In this document: positions 12,550 to 21,148 of the stretch, in pieces | How the letters are laid out: each line of letters starts with the position of its first letter | Position numbering within the stretch: position 1 is the stretch's first letter | From: Tausonia pullulans | Taxonomy: Eukaryota > Basidiomycota > Tremellomycetes > Cystofilobasidiales > Mrakiaceae | Reading direction: 5' to 3' | Length of the DNA stretch: 64,000 bases | Assembly (NCBI GenBank): GCA_951802195.1 | Contig: OX637624.1 | Location: 434,001-498,000, forward strand | The notes under the pieces: model-generated | Databases searched by the model: none | Seen by the model: the letters and a program-made list of their open reading frames with translations, nothing else | What the model was told of the DNA's origin: nothing | Made by a program: the position numbers and the translations under genes

Positions 12550-13881
12550 TACTTGATTTACGTTGAACCCAGCCCCTGTTCCTTTCATTGTCCAATCTTT
12601 TGTCAACCACACACCCCCAAGCGACTCCAAGAAGCCCTCAAGGCTCCCACGGATCCCCCAGACCCTCCCTCTCCAGCAAAGAGAAAGAGCGGATCCGATG
12701 AAACCCCCAGCGTCCAGGACGCGACCAATACGCCCTCTCGCGTCGACGAACGTCCCCAAACGCTCGCCAACAAACCCACCCTCAGCCCACCTACCCATCC
12801 GACCAGTCCTAGCACCCCTAGCACTCCTACCAACCCTACCAACCCTACCAACCCTACCACGCCCCACATCCATATCAGCCCCACGGCCCTCCTCTCTTCT
12901 CCCTCCCCCCTCCGCAGAACCCCTGCAACCCCCTCAACTCGCCGTATTACGCGGTCGAGCTCAGCCATCAGCGACCTCAATGCCGCTCTATCCTCAACGT
13001 CCGAAGTGACGCATCCCACACCGTCTCGCGCTTTTCGCAAACAAGTAGAAGCTTCTGGAGACAGAGTCATCATATTCCAGCGTCAGTATTACGCCCGCCT
13101 ACCCGGCGTCCCAACTGGCCGGGTTAGAGTCCTGCTCGACCTTTCTGGCTCCAAGACGATGCCAAGGGCGAATGCATTCCCTCAACAGCTACCCGGCTGG
13201 GTCAACCAACATGTCATCTTCAAACCTGTCCAACCTGGCACTGGGACGAACTCTCCAGCTCGACCAGCCTCCTCATACTGCTATTACTGCCACTCATTTG
13301 AGCACGCTCGTGCCAAGTGTCCTACCGCTCCAGAGTGTGGCGGATGCGGATCGCACGCTCACCCATCGGCCCGATGCCCAGGTCGTCCAAAGGCAAATCT
13401 TCCAGCGAGTGCACGAGCACCAACCGAAGGACCCCCCCAACGGCCTGTCGAACCGGGACCAGACCTGGATGGATACCAGCTCGTACAAAAATCCAAGAGG
13501 AGGTCACTGAACAGGCCGACTGAAGCCATGACGGAGGTGACCACACCCCCTGCCCACGCCAGCCCCTCCCACTCCCACTCAGAGCAAGCACCGCGCAATG
13601 CGGGCTCGCAACCCGTTCTCGCCCTGAGCGCCCTAGAGGATGACAACGAGGGGGGTCTGGCGAGGACAGAAGACGGGATGCAGATCGAAGACGAGCATCC
13701 ACCTCCCACCCCACCTCCCCTATCACCATCGTCTCCCCCACCCCCATCCCCATCCCCGCCATCTTCGCTCCCCCTAAACCCACCCTCCACTCCTTCTCTC
13801 ATCCCCTCCACGCCGTCCTCCCAGGAATCCATCGAGCGCACCCTCGTGACCTTGGCTGAAGCCGAGGACATGGAAGAATAA
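12550..13881 (+). CDS. LINE ORF1 protein (N-terminally truncated), nucleic-acid binding
   Basis: The open frame gives about 443 residues but starts without an ATG; the first in-frame Met is near 13158, so the true N terminus is missing. It is Pro/Ser/Thr-rich with a repeated Thr-Asn-Pro stretch at 12830-12862. About 100 residues of ordered sequence follow (RVIIFQRQYYARLPG...). Then come two gag-like zinc knuckles, CYYCHSFEHARAKC and CGGCGSHAHPSARC, at about 13279-13379. The role expected from the family is RNA binding and RNP assembly. It ends TAA at 13879-13881, overlapping the ORF2 ATG by one base. Confidence 0.85.
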   Translation, partial: YLIYVEPSPCSFHCPIFCQPHTPKRLQEALKAPTDPPDPPSPAKRKSGSDETPSVQDATNTPSRVDERPQTLANKPTLSPPTHPTSPSTPSTPTNPTNPTNPTTPHIHISPTALLSSPSPLRRTPATPSTRRITRSSSAISDLNAALSSTSEVTHPTPSRAFRKQVEASGDRVIIFQRQYYARLPGVPTGRVRVLLDLSGSKTMPRANAFPQQLPGWVNQHVIFKPVQPGTGTNSPARPASSYCYYCHSFEHARAKCPTAPECGGCGSHAHPSARCPGRPKANLPASARAPTEGPPQRPVEPGPDLDGYQLVQKSKRRSLNRPTEAMTEVTTPPAHASPSHSHSEQAPRNAGSQPVLALSALEDDNEGGLARTEDGMQIEDEHPPPTPPPLSPSSPPPPSPSPPSSLPLNPPSTPSLIPSTPSSQESIERTLVTLAEAEDMEE

Positions 13882-16800
13882 TGGTGTACAACGATGTACA
13901 AATCGTCGCGGCGAACATCCAGAGGGTGTTCACGCGAGATCGCGCCCGCAGTCTCCTCCTCTCCCTCTATTCACGATCCAAGGCTGACATATACCTTCTC
14001 TCAGAAGTGGCATGCACGACACCAGATCAGGTGACGACCTGGACAGCTGAGTGTGAAGATATGGGCTTCGGCTCGATCTTTACGGTCGGTTGCCAGACTG
14101 CCATCCTCTGGCGGCATGCCTCTCGATTCCTCCCTCCCAATACCCCTCCGACTAGGATCAGATCCATCTCCCGCTCCTCTCCCATCTTACGAACCAACCT
14201 GACGGATGCCGTGTTCGTCATCGCCGGTGAAGCCGTCAGGGTGGCTGCAGTCTACGTCCCCTGCCGAGACAGCCAATCGAACGGCCGTTCGACAAAGGAG
14301 TCTCTACTCTATCTCGCAAGATACCTGCCCACTCTGACATTCCTCTCCTCCTGGGCGGGGACTGGAACTGTGTGGAGGACAGCTACCTCGACGGGATGAG
14401 CCCATTTACCCAGAACGTGGGGAAGGAGGAAATGTGCCGGCTGGTCCGGGACTTTGCCCTCTCCGACCCATACCGATCCTTATACCCGCTCCAGCGCGAG
14501 TACACTAACTATACTGGCATCACGCGAGCAGATCGCCGCATCGATCGCCTCTACCTGTCCCCTCTACTCGCTAGCCGAGCCGTACGACAGCGCTTCCTGC
14601 CACGACCGTCTGGCCACCTCTACTCTAGCCACAAGCCGATCGCACTCAGCCTCACCTTCCCCGGTGCAATAGAGCACGGCCCCGGATCGTACAAGATCGG
14701 AACACACCTTCTGAAGATTACCGGTTTTGTTGAGTACTTCCTCTACCACGTTCCCAAGTGGTACCAAGATGCGCTCACCGAGATCAGGGACCCCTTCGAG
14801 GCCTGGGACGAGACCAAGCTTCAGATAGCGGATCACGCGTCAGACATCTCAAGACACCTCGCCCGAATGAGCAGAGTGTCGGGCGGGGATCCACATAGGT
14901 CGATCCTCCATGGCCACGCTCTTCGAGCCCACCTCGAACCAGCCAACACAAGCGAGTATGCCGTCAAGCAGCGACTCAAGATCGTCCGCCAGGCCGACAC
15001 TATCGCAGCCCTGCGGCCACTCAACAACCCAGCGGCCGCAGCCATCGCAAACAACGAGAACATTCTAGCTACAGCACACGCCTTCTACACAACTCTCTAT
15101 GAGACCAAGACGACGCCAGCTTCCGAGCACGCCAACGCCCTCCGATATGTCACCAATACACTCGACAACTCCCAGAGTCGGACCCTCGAGAAACCCTTCG
15201 AACTGGACGAGCTCAGACGGGCTACGTTCAGATCGAACCGTAACAAGACACCAGGAAGCGACGGGATCCCCGTCGAATTCTACCAGGCCACATGGGCTGC
15301 CGTCGGCCCGATCCTCCTCAGTCTGCTGAACCTCGTCCCGGAGACTGGCCTCCGATCCGCCTCACAGCGCGAGGCCCATATCCATCTGATCTTCAAGAAG
15401 AAGGGAGATCGCGATCAGATTGCCAACTATCGTCCGATCTCGCTCATCAACGTTGACGCTCGCATCTTCTCCCTTGCCATCAACAGCCGCCTGCTCACCG
15501 TCGTGGACACTCTCATCGACGGGGACCAGACAGGCTTCCTCCCTGGCCGCGACTCGGGTCGCAACATCTCCTCTCTCCAGCTCGCCATTGACGACGAAGA
15601 CCTTTTACCTGGCGTCCTCGCCCAGGTCGACTTTGAGAAGGCATACGACAGAGTATCGCACGACTTTGTTGGCCCCTGCCTCCGCCACATGGGGTTCGGT
15701 CCGCGCGCCGCCGCGTGGATCATCTCAACGATGACCTCCCAGACTGCTCGGCTCATGATCAACGGATGGATGGGTCAAGCCATCGACATCCGGTCTGGTG
15801 TCCGACAGGGCGATCCCGCGGCACCGACGATCTTCGCCCTCCTTCTGGAGCCGCTGGCATGTATGCTCCGCCATCGCCTCCCACCGGCCAATCCACCCCC
15901 TCTACACGAGCGGAAGGTCCTTCTCTTTGCAGACGATCTAAGTATCCGGTGTCGGACCTGGTCGGAGGTCGATGAGGCGACGGTCTGCCTCCGAGAGTAC
16001 GAGAAAGCCGCAGCAAGCAAGCTGAACTACCAGAAATCACTCCTTTATCCTCTAGGGTCATGCCGGACGGATGCACCAACGATGTACCACGAATGGCGCG
16101 TCCAAACGCTGTCATTCGACTTCCTCGGCGTTCCATGCGGTCGCACGGTCAACGGTCCTGCTTGCTGGCGAGATGTCATCGGCAAGCTGAAGGCTCGTCT
16201 TGCTCGCATCCCGCTGCACGATCTCCCTCTCCTTGCGCGATGCAACGTCATCAACCAGTACATCTACTCGAAAATCATCTACCTGGACCGCTTCCTGCCG
16301 TGCCCAGACGATATCCTGGCAGACCTCGAGGCAACGGCCTACAAGTCCCTCTACCGATCGAAACACCACGACGTCAGCAGAGAACGTCTAGAAACCCCTC
16401 GAGACCTCGGCGGCTTCGGCTTCACGCCACTCCGCTTCCGGCTCATCAAAGCGCGCGCCCAGTGGGCTGGCGATGTGCTCTTCAGACCGGAGCTTCCCGC
16501 ATCGATCCGTATTCGCAAGCGGATCATCCATACCATGAGTCTCGACCCAGGGGCTTATAGAATGATGACTCGCACCATCTTCAGGGATGGAGAGTTCATC
16601 AGTGGACCTCGGCCCGCCAATTTCAGCTGGTTAGGCGTATTCCTTTCCCCAGTGGAAGGTCAATGGTTCTTCCCAGCCGTCTGGTGGAATGCCATCCCAA
16701 TGCTCCAACGAGCTCTCCCTGCACGATGGCAGGCTTACCTCCGGGCATGGTTCGAAGAAGTCAGCTTTGACATGAGCTATTGGAATCAAGACCGCTGGAG

Positions 16801-17551
16801 GAACGCTGTCCACTGGATGTCTACGTTCGGTACAGATAGCCAGTTGCGGCTGGGTCTCCTCCCTATCCACACAAACCTCGGCCGGCTGAACGCCCCTCGT
16901 GAACCCCACGGCGCACACAGTCGTACTCTAGCCAACCGCGGCCTCATCATCCCAAAGGGCTGGCAGGACCACTTCCCGGCGCTCACCAAGATTGATTGGA
17001 AGCGGCAGTGGTGCTTGCTCAAGGCCGTGTCCCGAGCGTCGCCCGAAGACGTCGACTTGGCCCACCGCTTCTCGCTGTACAGTCTCCACCCAGGAAAGCA
17101 TACTGCTGCGCCATTCCTCGCCGACGGAACCGCTACACCGCACAACAGGTTCAAGCGATGTGCGCTGTGCCTGACGGCCCCCGTCGAGTCCTTCTTCCAC
17201 CTTTTCGACGAGCCGTGTCCCGTCGTTCGCGCTATCTGGTCGGCTGCGGCAGCGCATGCCTCTCCTTCACTCCCCTCCCATCCTCCCTCCCTCCAGACGC
17301 TTGTCTGCCCGACACCGTCGCCGCCGAGGGGGGTCTTCCTCTTCCACTGCATCTTTGTTGCCCGGACATGGCGATCCGTCCGGAGGCGGAGGTACAGCAA
17401 GATCGCAGCCCTCGATCCTGTCACGGACGAGGAGATCCGCAAGATCGCGTCTATGATCCGGCAGACACACTGGCAGTCGAGTACGAGGTGGATAGCTCGC
17501 AGGGACCAGATGGATGGAACTGCGGTCGGCGCCGACATCGATCCTGGGTGA
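13881..17551 (+). pseudogene. LINE ORF2: endonuclease-reverse transcriptase with one frame change
   Basis: ORF2 begins at the TAATG junction (ATG 13881). The AP-endonuclease-like region reads in one frame to about 14335 (QIVAANIQ, LLSEVA). It then continues in another frame from about 14337 (DIPLLLGGDWNCVEDSYLDG) to the stop at 17549-17551. Over 1050 residues after the shift are uninterrupted. They include PGSDGIPVEFYQ, IANYRPISLIN, QTGFLPGR, DFEKAYDRV, SGVRQGDPAAPTIF and the catalytic FADD box at about 15930. The C-terminal CALCLTAPVESFFHLFDEPC (about 17158-17217) matches a zf-RVT-like knuckle. One frame change in an otherwise clean frame suggests a fairly young copy or a base error. Confidence 0.88.
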
Positions 17552-17914
17552 CAAGCAGGTCTGGGGTGGGGAAGTATGGCTGGTCCATAGCCACTGCTTG
17601 ATGTAGCTGGACATCTTAACATCTTACCTCTTTAATGGGCCTATGTCCACACCCATATATTGCTTTCCTTCTACCTGTTATTTACTTTCGCTCTCCCTCT
17701 ATCTGGCTACTACTCGATATCTCTCATAGGGTTACCTCGTTCTCTACGTATAACTCATGACTTAAATACAAAAAAAAAAAAACACAACACCATCCCGGTG
17801 GTTCGACCAACCCCCCCCTCTCACGGCGCCCATCACGCCGTCCGGCCAACCATCCCCAGTGTTTCGGCCAACCCTCTTCCCACGGCGCCTCGCCCGACGT
17901 TCTCGCGCTCGGTC

Positions 17915-18010
17915 ATGTCCGCTCTCCCTCTATCTAGCTACAACTCGCTATCTCTCATAGGGTTACCTCGTTCTCCACGTATAACTCATGACTTAAATAC
18001 AAAAAAAAAA
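17915..18010 (+). mobile_element. LINE 3'-end fragment with poly(A)
   Basis: This repeats, with a few mismatches, the last ~85 bp of the long LINE (GCTCTCCCTCTATCT, then CATAGGGTTACCTCGTTCT, then TATAACTCATGACTTAAATAC and an A-run at 18001-18010). Between the two copies, 17783-17914 holds unrelated sequence that I cannot place. It is a severely 5'-truncated insertion in the same orientation. Confidence 0.85.
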
Positions 18011-18039
18011 TTGTCTGTCGGCCCTTCCAGATAAGCACA

Positions 18040-18545
18040 TGTACTTAAGACCGACGGCGCAGGGATGGCTGGAGCGTACTTGGGGTAAAGGATGACAGGG
18101 CAACAAAAATTGGAGGGAAGGGCGGGGGGGAGGCAGCTGCTGCGGCAGCAGTCCAGACAGCACTCATCGCAGGATAAGACACTTTGAAAGTATGTAAGAA
18201 GGACCTAGCTGGGGTGGCGAGACAGAGTGCGCAATCCATGCTCTCGTTGTGCGGCGCGAGTGTGACGCCCACAGGCGAGGTCGTTATGCCACGCTTGCCC
18301 GGGAGGAGAATATAGGGGAGAAACAATGGGCGAGGTCGACATCCTCAAGTGGGCTCGGGAAAGGGCTGTGGGTTGGTTGACGCCAGCGTGAGCTGGGAGG
18401 TCTGTCTGCCAGTCGTCTGGGATGACGAGGGGGTACTTGGCCAGCGGTGAGGCGGCGCTCTGGGTGGGCTTGTTGGGGATGTCGAGGCACTTGCCAAGTG
18501 GGGAAGCATGAATGGATCTGTGGAGGCGGAGGGAAGATTGCGATT
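18040..18545 (-). mobile_element. Diverged LINE fragment, C-terminal ORF2 region
   Basis: Minus-strand translation resembles the end of ORF2 of the neighbouring LINE. VIPDDWQ and EDVDLAH, then CALCLATPARSFLHTF, AVWTAAAAAAS, parallel IPKGWQD, EDVDLAH, CALCLTAPVESFFHLF and AIWSAAAAHAS. Frames are broken and the 3' end is missing. It belongs to a related but clearly different subfamily and is older than the copies with A-tails. Confidence 0.8.
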
Positions 18546-18639
18546 GATATAATCTACTGATATAGTATACTGTTACTCTTCAGAGCTGCACGTCCCAAAA
18601 GCTAGCGTCGAGGTAGAGCTTCTTGTCCCAATTATTTTA

Positions 18640-18988
18640 ATTTTTTTTATTAAGTCATGAGTTATACGCAGAGGACGAGATCCCTTCGAGATATAGCGAG
18701 CCGTGGCTAGATAGAGGAATAACGACAATGAAAGAAGAGGTGAAGGATAAGCAAACTATGGGTATGGACAGCCCTATTCGGAAGGTAAAATGTCCATGGT
18801 AAAGGTCATTGATTGGAGATGACAGACATAGGAGATAAAAGGAGGGCGGAATAAGGGAGATATGAAGGTACATATCAAGATGACCAGCTGTGTCGAGCGG
18901 TGGCTATGGTCTATGGTCTAACCAACCTTCCTTCCCCACCCCTGAGCTGCTTGTCACCCAGGATCGATGGCGGCACCGACAGCAGGAC
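18640..18988 (-). mobile_element. LINE 3' end, inverted copy, 5'-truncated
   Basis: Reverse-complemented, it starts at the last ORF2 codons (ATCGATCCTGGGTGACAAGC, as at 17537-17556) and runs through the 3' UTR to TATAACTCATGACTTA plus an A-run (T-run at 18641-18649 on the plus strand). Its truncated 5' end abuts the T-run of the next copy at 18989, so the two lie head to tail on the minus strand. Confidence 0.85.
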
Positions 18989-19060
18989 TTTTTTTTTTTG
19001 TATTTAAGTCATGAGTTATACGTAGAGAACGAGGTAACTCTATGAGAGATGGTGTTAAAA
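18989..19060 (-). mobile_element. LINE 3' terminal fragment, inverted copy
   Basis: This is the terminal ~65 bp of the LINE 3' UTR plus an 11-base A-run (T-run at 18989-18999), in minus orientation. It ends about 80 bp from the 5' end of tRNA-Asn. The short size indicates strong 5' truncation on insertion. Confidence 0.82.
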
Positions 19061-19138
19061 TTTCAACAACGTATTTTGTTTCAGATACGGATCCTCAACT
19101 TGCTTAACTCTTCCATCATCCGAATAAACTTCGGATCA

Positions 19139-19211
19139 TCTCGGCTAGCTCAGTTGGTAGAGCGTCAGACTGTTAATCTGTAGGTCGACGGTTCGAACCC
19201 GTCGCTGAGAG
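19139..19211 (+). tRNA. tRNA-Asn (GTT)
   Basis: A 73-nt cloverleaf: acceptor stem TCTCGGC/GCTGAGA with one G-T pair and discriminator G, D arm GCTC/GAGC, anticodon loop CTGTTAA (anticodon GTT), T stem GACGG/CCGTC with loop TTCGAAC. The first pair of the anticodon stem is a T-T mismatch; the other four pairs are standard. A TTTT terminator follows at about 19215-19218. No intron. It marks the other border of the retroelement island. Confidence 0.93.
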
Positions 19212-19737
19212 TATCTTTTGTCGGCCCGACCAAAAGTGGTTTGACGAGCAAGCCAAGTGCGACTGTATGTACCTTCAAACTGGTCCCAAACGGGAGTGAT
19301 TGGAGCGGGTTCGGCCAGTATGGGCAATACGTACTCCCAACACTGTTACCGCAAGCAATGAGATGGAGCAGCAGCGAAGCGCTGACAAGGGAGATTCGCC
19401 GCCGTGGGGTCTAGAAGCCTCGCGAATGTGCAATGTGTTCCGGTTTAAGCTGTTGGCCATAACCCATTGCCCTGTATCCAATGAGCACCCTGATCTGAAG
19501 ACGGGGCCGCGAGAGCGCCAGGTGTTTTTTTTTTTTTGTTTTTGTTTTGGGTGAAAGAGAGTTGGACCCAGAAATGGGATCAAGCCCGATGAGCGAGCAC
19601 ATGGAAGGTGGATCGAAGGGGGCGCATCCTCCTTCATTTGGATATCAAGTATACATAGAGGAAATCCTCTCCTCCTCCTCATCTCTCATCTACTCCAGCC
19701 AATATATGATACCTCAGATAACCTGCCAGCCGAGGAA
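19212..19737. other. Intergenic stretch downstream of tRNA-Asn
   Basis: No gene seen. It includes a long T-rich run at 19524-19548 that could be a simple repeat or the remnant of an inverted A-tail, but no LINE 3' UTR sequence flanks it. The rest is presumably the 3' flank of the uL14m gene. Confidence 0.4.
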
Positions 19738-20692
19738 TCACACGGTCAGCCACTGTAACCCTCCTCCGTATCTTTCTCTCGACGAGAGCTTCTCATTCAC
19801 CTTCGGCGCCATCGAGACGATCTTGCCCCATCGCCCAGACTTGCGCATCTCTGCTCCCACAATACCAAAGACACGCGAGGCGACCATCTCGCCCTTTTGA
19901 TTGAGGAGAACACATGCGTTGTCATCGAATCGGACTTTGCGGCCGTCGGCGCGGATGACCTCCTTCTTCGTTCTGGTGGGCGAGTGAGAAGATGTCGTCA
20001 GGAACGGGTTTGCGAGGGTGGAAGAGGTGGGTGGCATGAGGCGGAGAGCTGAGGAGAAGGAGTAGGAGGGACGAGGTGGAGAGCGAGGAAAAGAGTTCCC
20101 GGAGGGCGGATGGACCAGAACGCCGGGGAGACGACGCGCGCGTCCTTCACGCGTCCGAGGTCTCGAACGGGTAGTGACTTCTTCAAGAAAAGCAAAGAGG
20201 AGACTCTCTACGGTGACACATCTTCGAGGGTTGACTCACCGGATAACGACCGCCCGCCGGACGTCTCCCCTTCGGACGCGGCTCGAAGGGGCAGCGAGGA
20301 TGTGCTGAGGCGTGTCCTTCGGAAGCTGAGCAATCGGCTTAGCCCTCTTGATGACAACAACGATTTCATCACCTGTAAACGTAGACATGGGCGTTCAGTA
20401 AGCGCGTCTTCATCCGCGGCAGAAGCGAACGAGAGAGCGAGTGCGCGTGTTCGGGACGGCGATATGTGTGAGGACAAGGACACACCAATGGAGGCCTTGC
20501 CCTGCTGGGGCTTGTTCAGGACGTCAATGACCGTTGCAATGAGCCCTCCAGAGTTGTCGGCGATCTGACCGGGGGCAAGGCAGACGTAGTCAGGCGAGCT
20601 GTCTCTTGACAGACGGGCGAAGAGAGAAGCAGGCGGCGGACCTGGCAGGTCGACCGGAGACCGAGCATGGCCAATGGCCGGGTGATGAACAT
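19738..20692 (-). CDS. MRPL38: Mitochondrial large-subunit ribosomal protein uL14m
   Basis: Four exons on the minus strand: 20642-20692, 20486-20564, 20240-20372, 19738-19972. They give 165 residues, in phase. uL14 binds 23S-like rRNA at the subunit interface. Signature parts are present: IADNSGGLIATVIDVL, GDEIVVVIKRAKP, RRGDVRRAVVIRTKKE, RFDDNACVLLNQKGEMVASRVFG and WGKIVSMAP. The short N terminus MFITRPLAMLGLRS fits a mitochondrial targeting start, and the bacterial-like core argues against cytosolic uL14 (RPL23), so mitochondrial is inferred. There is a C-terminal extension of about 20 residues. The symbol follows the budding yeast orthologue. It is divergent from hexokinase. Confidence 0.93.
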
Positions 20693-21148
20693 GGCGGGAG
20701 AGGGACAAAAACGGAGAAGGAAGGAAGAAAGAAAGAAAGGAAGGCCGGTGCAGGTGGCCTGCGTCGAAGGTCAAAGGTGTACAGGCTGGGTTTGGCGGTC
20801 GTCGGTCGAGTCGGGACGGGTCGAGCCCAACGAGCCAGTTCCTATGCGTCCTCGCCTTCATCGACTCCCGCCCGCCTCGCCTCGGCCGTTGCCAGGCAAC
20901 CCATTGAGCGCCCCTTGCGGACTGAGCCGCCCCTCCCACGCTTCCCTCCGCGGGGTTCTGCTCGAACGGGACCATTCGGCCGCGGTGGGGCACATTCTGG
21001 AGATTGAACCTGCGTCGTCCGGCCGCTGCTGCCGCTCTCGAAAACGAGACGGCCGCGCGCTTTGACATCTTCCGCTTCTCTCTCTTCTCTCTTCCTCCCC
21101 CAACCAATCCATCTCTTCTTCTCTCCTCCTCCTCCTTTCTCGCCACAC
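20693..21148. promoter_or_regulatory. Shared upstream region of uL14m and hexokinase
   Basis: 456 bp separate the two divergent start codons. The hexokinase side is strongly pyrimidine-rich (CTTCTCTCTCTTCTCTCTTCC just before its ATG). The other side has a GAAAGAAAGAAAGGAAG run near 20725. I recognise no specific factor site with confidence. Confidence 0.45.

Larger units (their letters stand above)
12540..17782 (+). mobile_element. Non-LTR retrotransposon (LINE), L1/Tx1-like, 5'-truncated
   Basis: A two-ORF LINE. ORF1 (12550-13881) has two CCHC zinc knuckles. ORF2 (13881-17551) has an AP-endonuclease-like N-terminal part, a reverse transcriptase and a C-terminal zinc-knuckle-like motif. A 3' UTR of about 220 bp ends in an A-run at 17770-17782. 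The 5' end is taken near 12540, where the ORF1 frame opens with no early ATG, only a few bases from the tRNA-Phe 5' end. I saw no RNase H domain. The RT motifs (NYRPISLINVDARIF, DFEKAYDRVSHDF, GVRQGDP, FADDLS) resemble the L1/Tx1 group rather than Tad1, which is inference from motif likeness. The frame change inside ORF2 makes this copy probably inactive. No target-site duplication was found by eye. Confidence 0.9.

Noticed and set aside
12830-12862. Telomere-like CCAACCCTA repeats
   Set aside because: They fall in frame inside LINE ORF1 and encode Thr-Asn-Pro repeats. The unit is not a telomere repeat and is not terminal.
19118-19136. 7-bp inverted repeat ATCCGAA/TTCGGAT just upstream of tRNA-Asn
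   Set aside because: Short palindromes of this size occur by chance and no link to a function or a target-site duplication could be shown.
19524-19548. Long T-run as another inverted LINE A-tail
   Set aside because: No LINE 3' UTR sequence adjoins it on either side, so it is treated as a simple T-rich tract.
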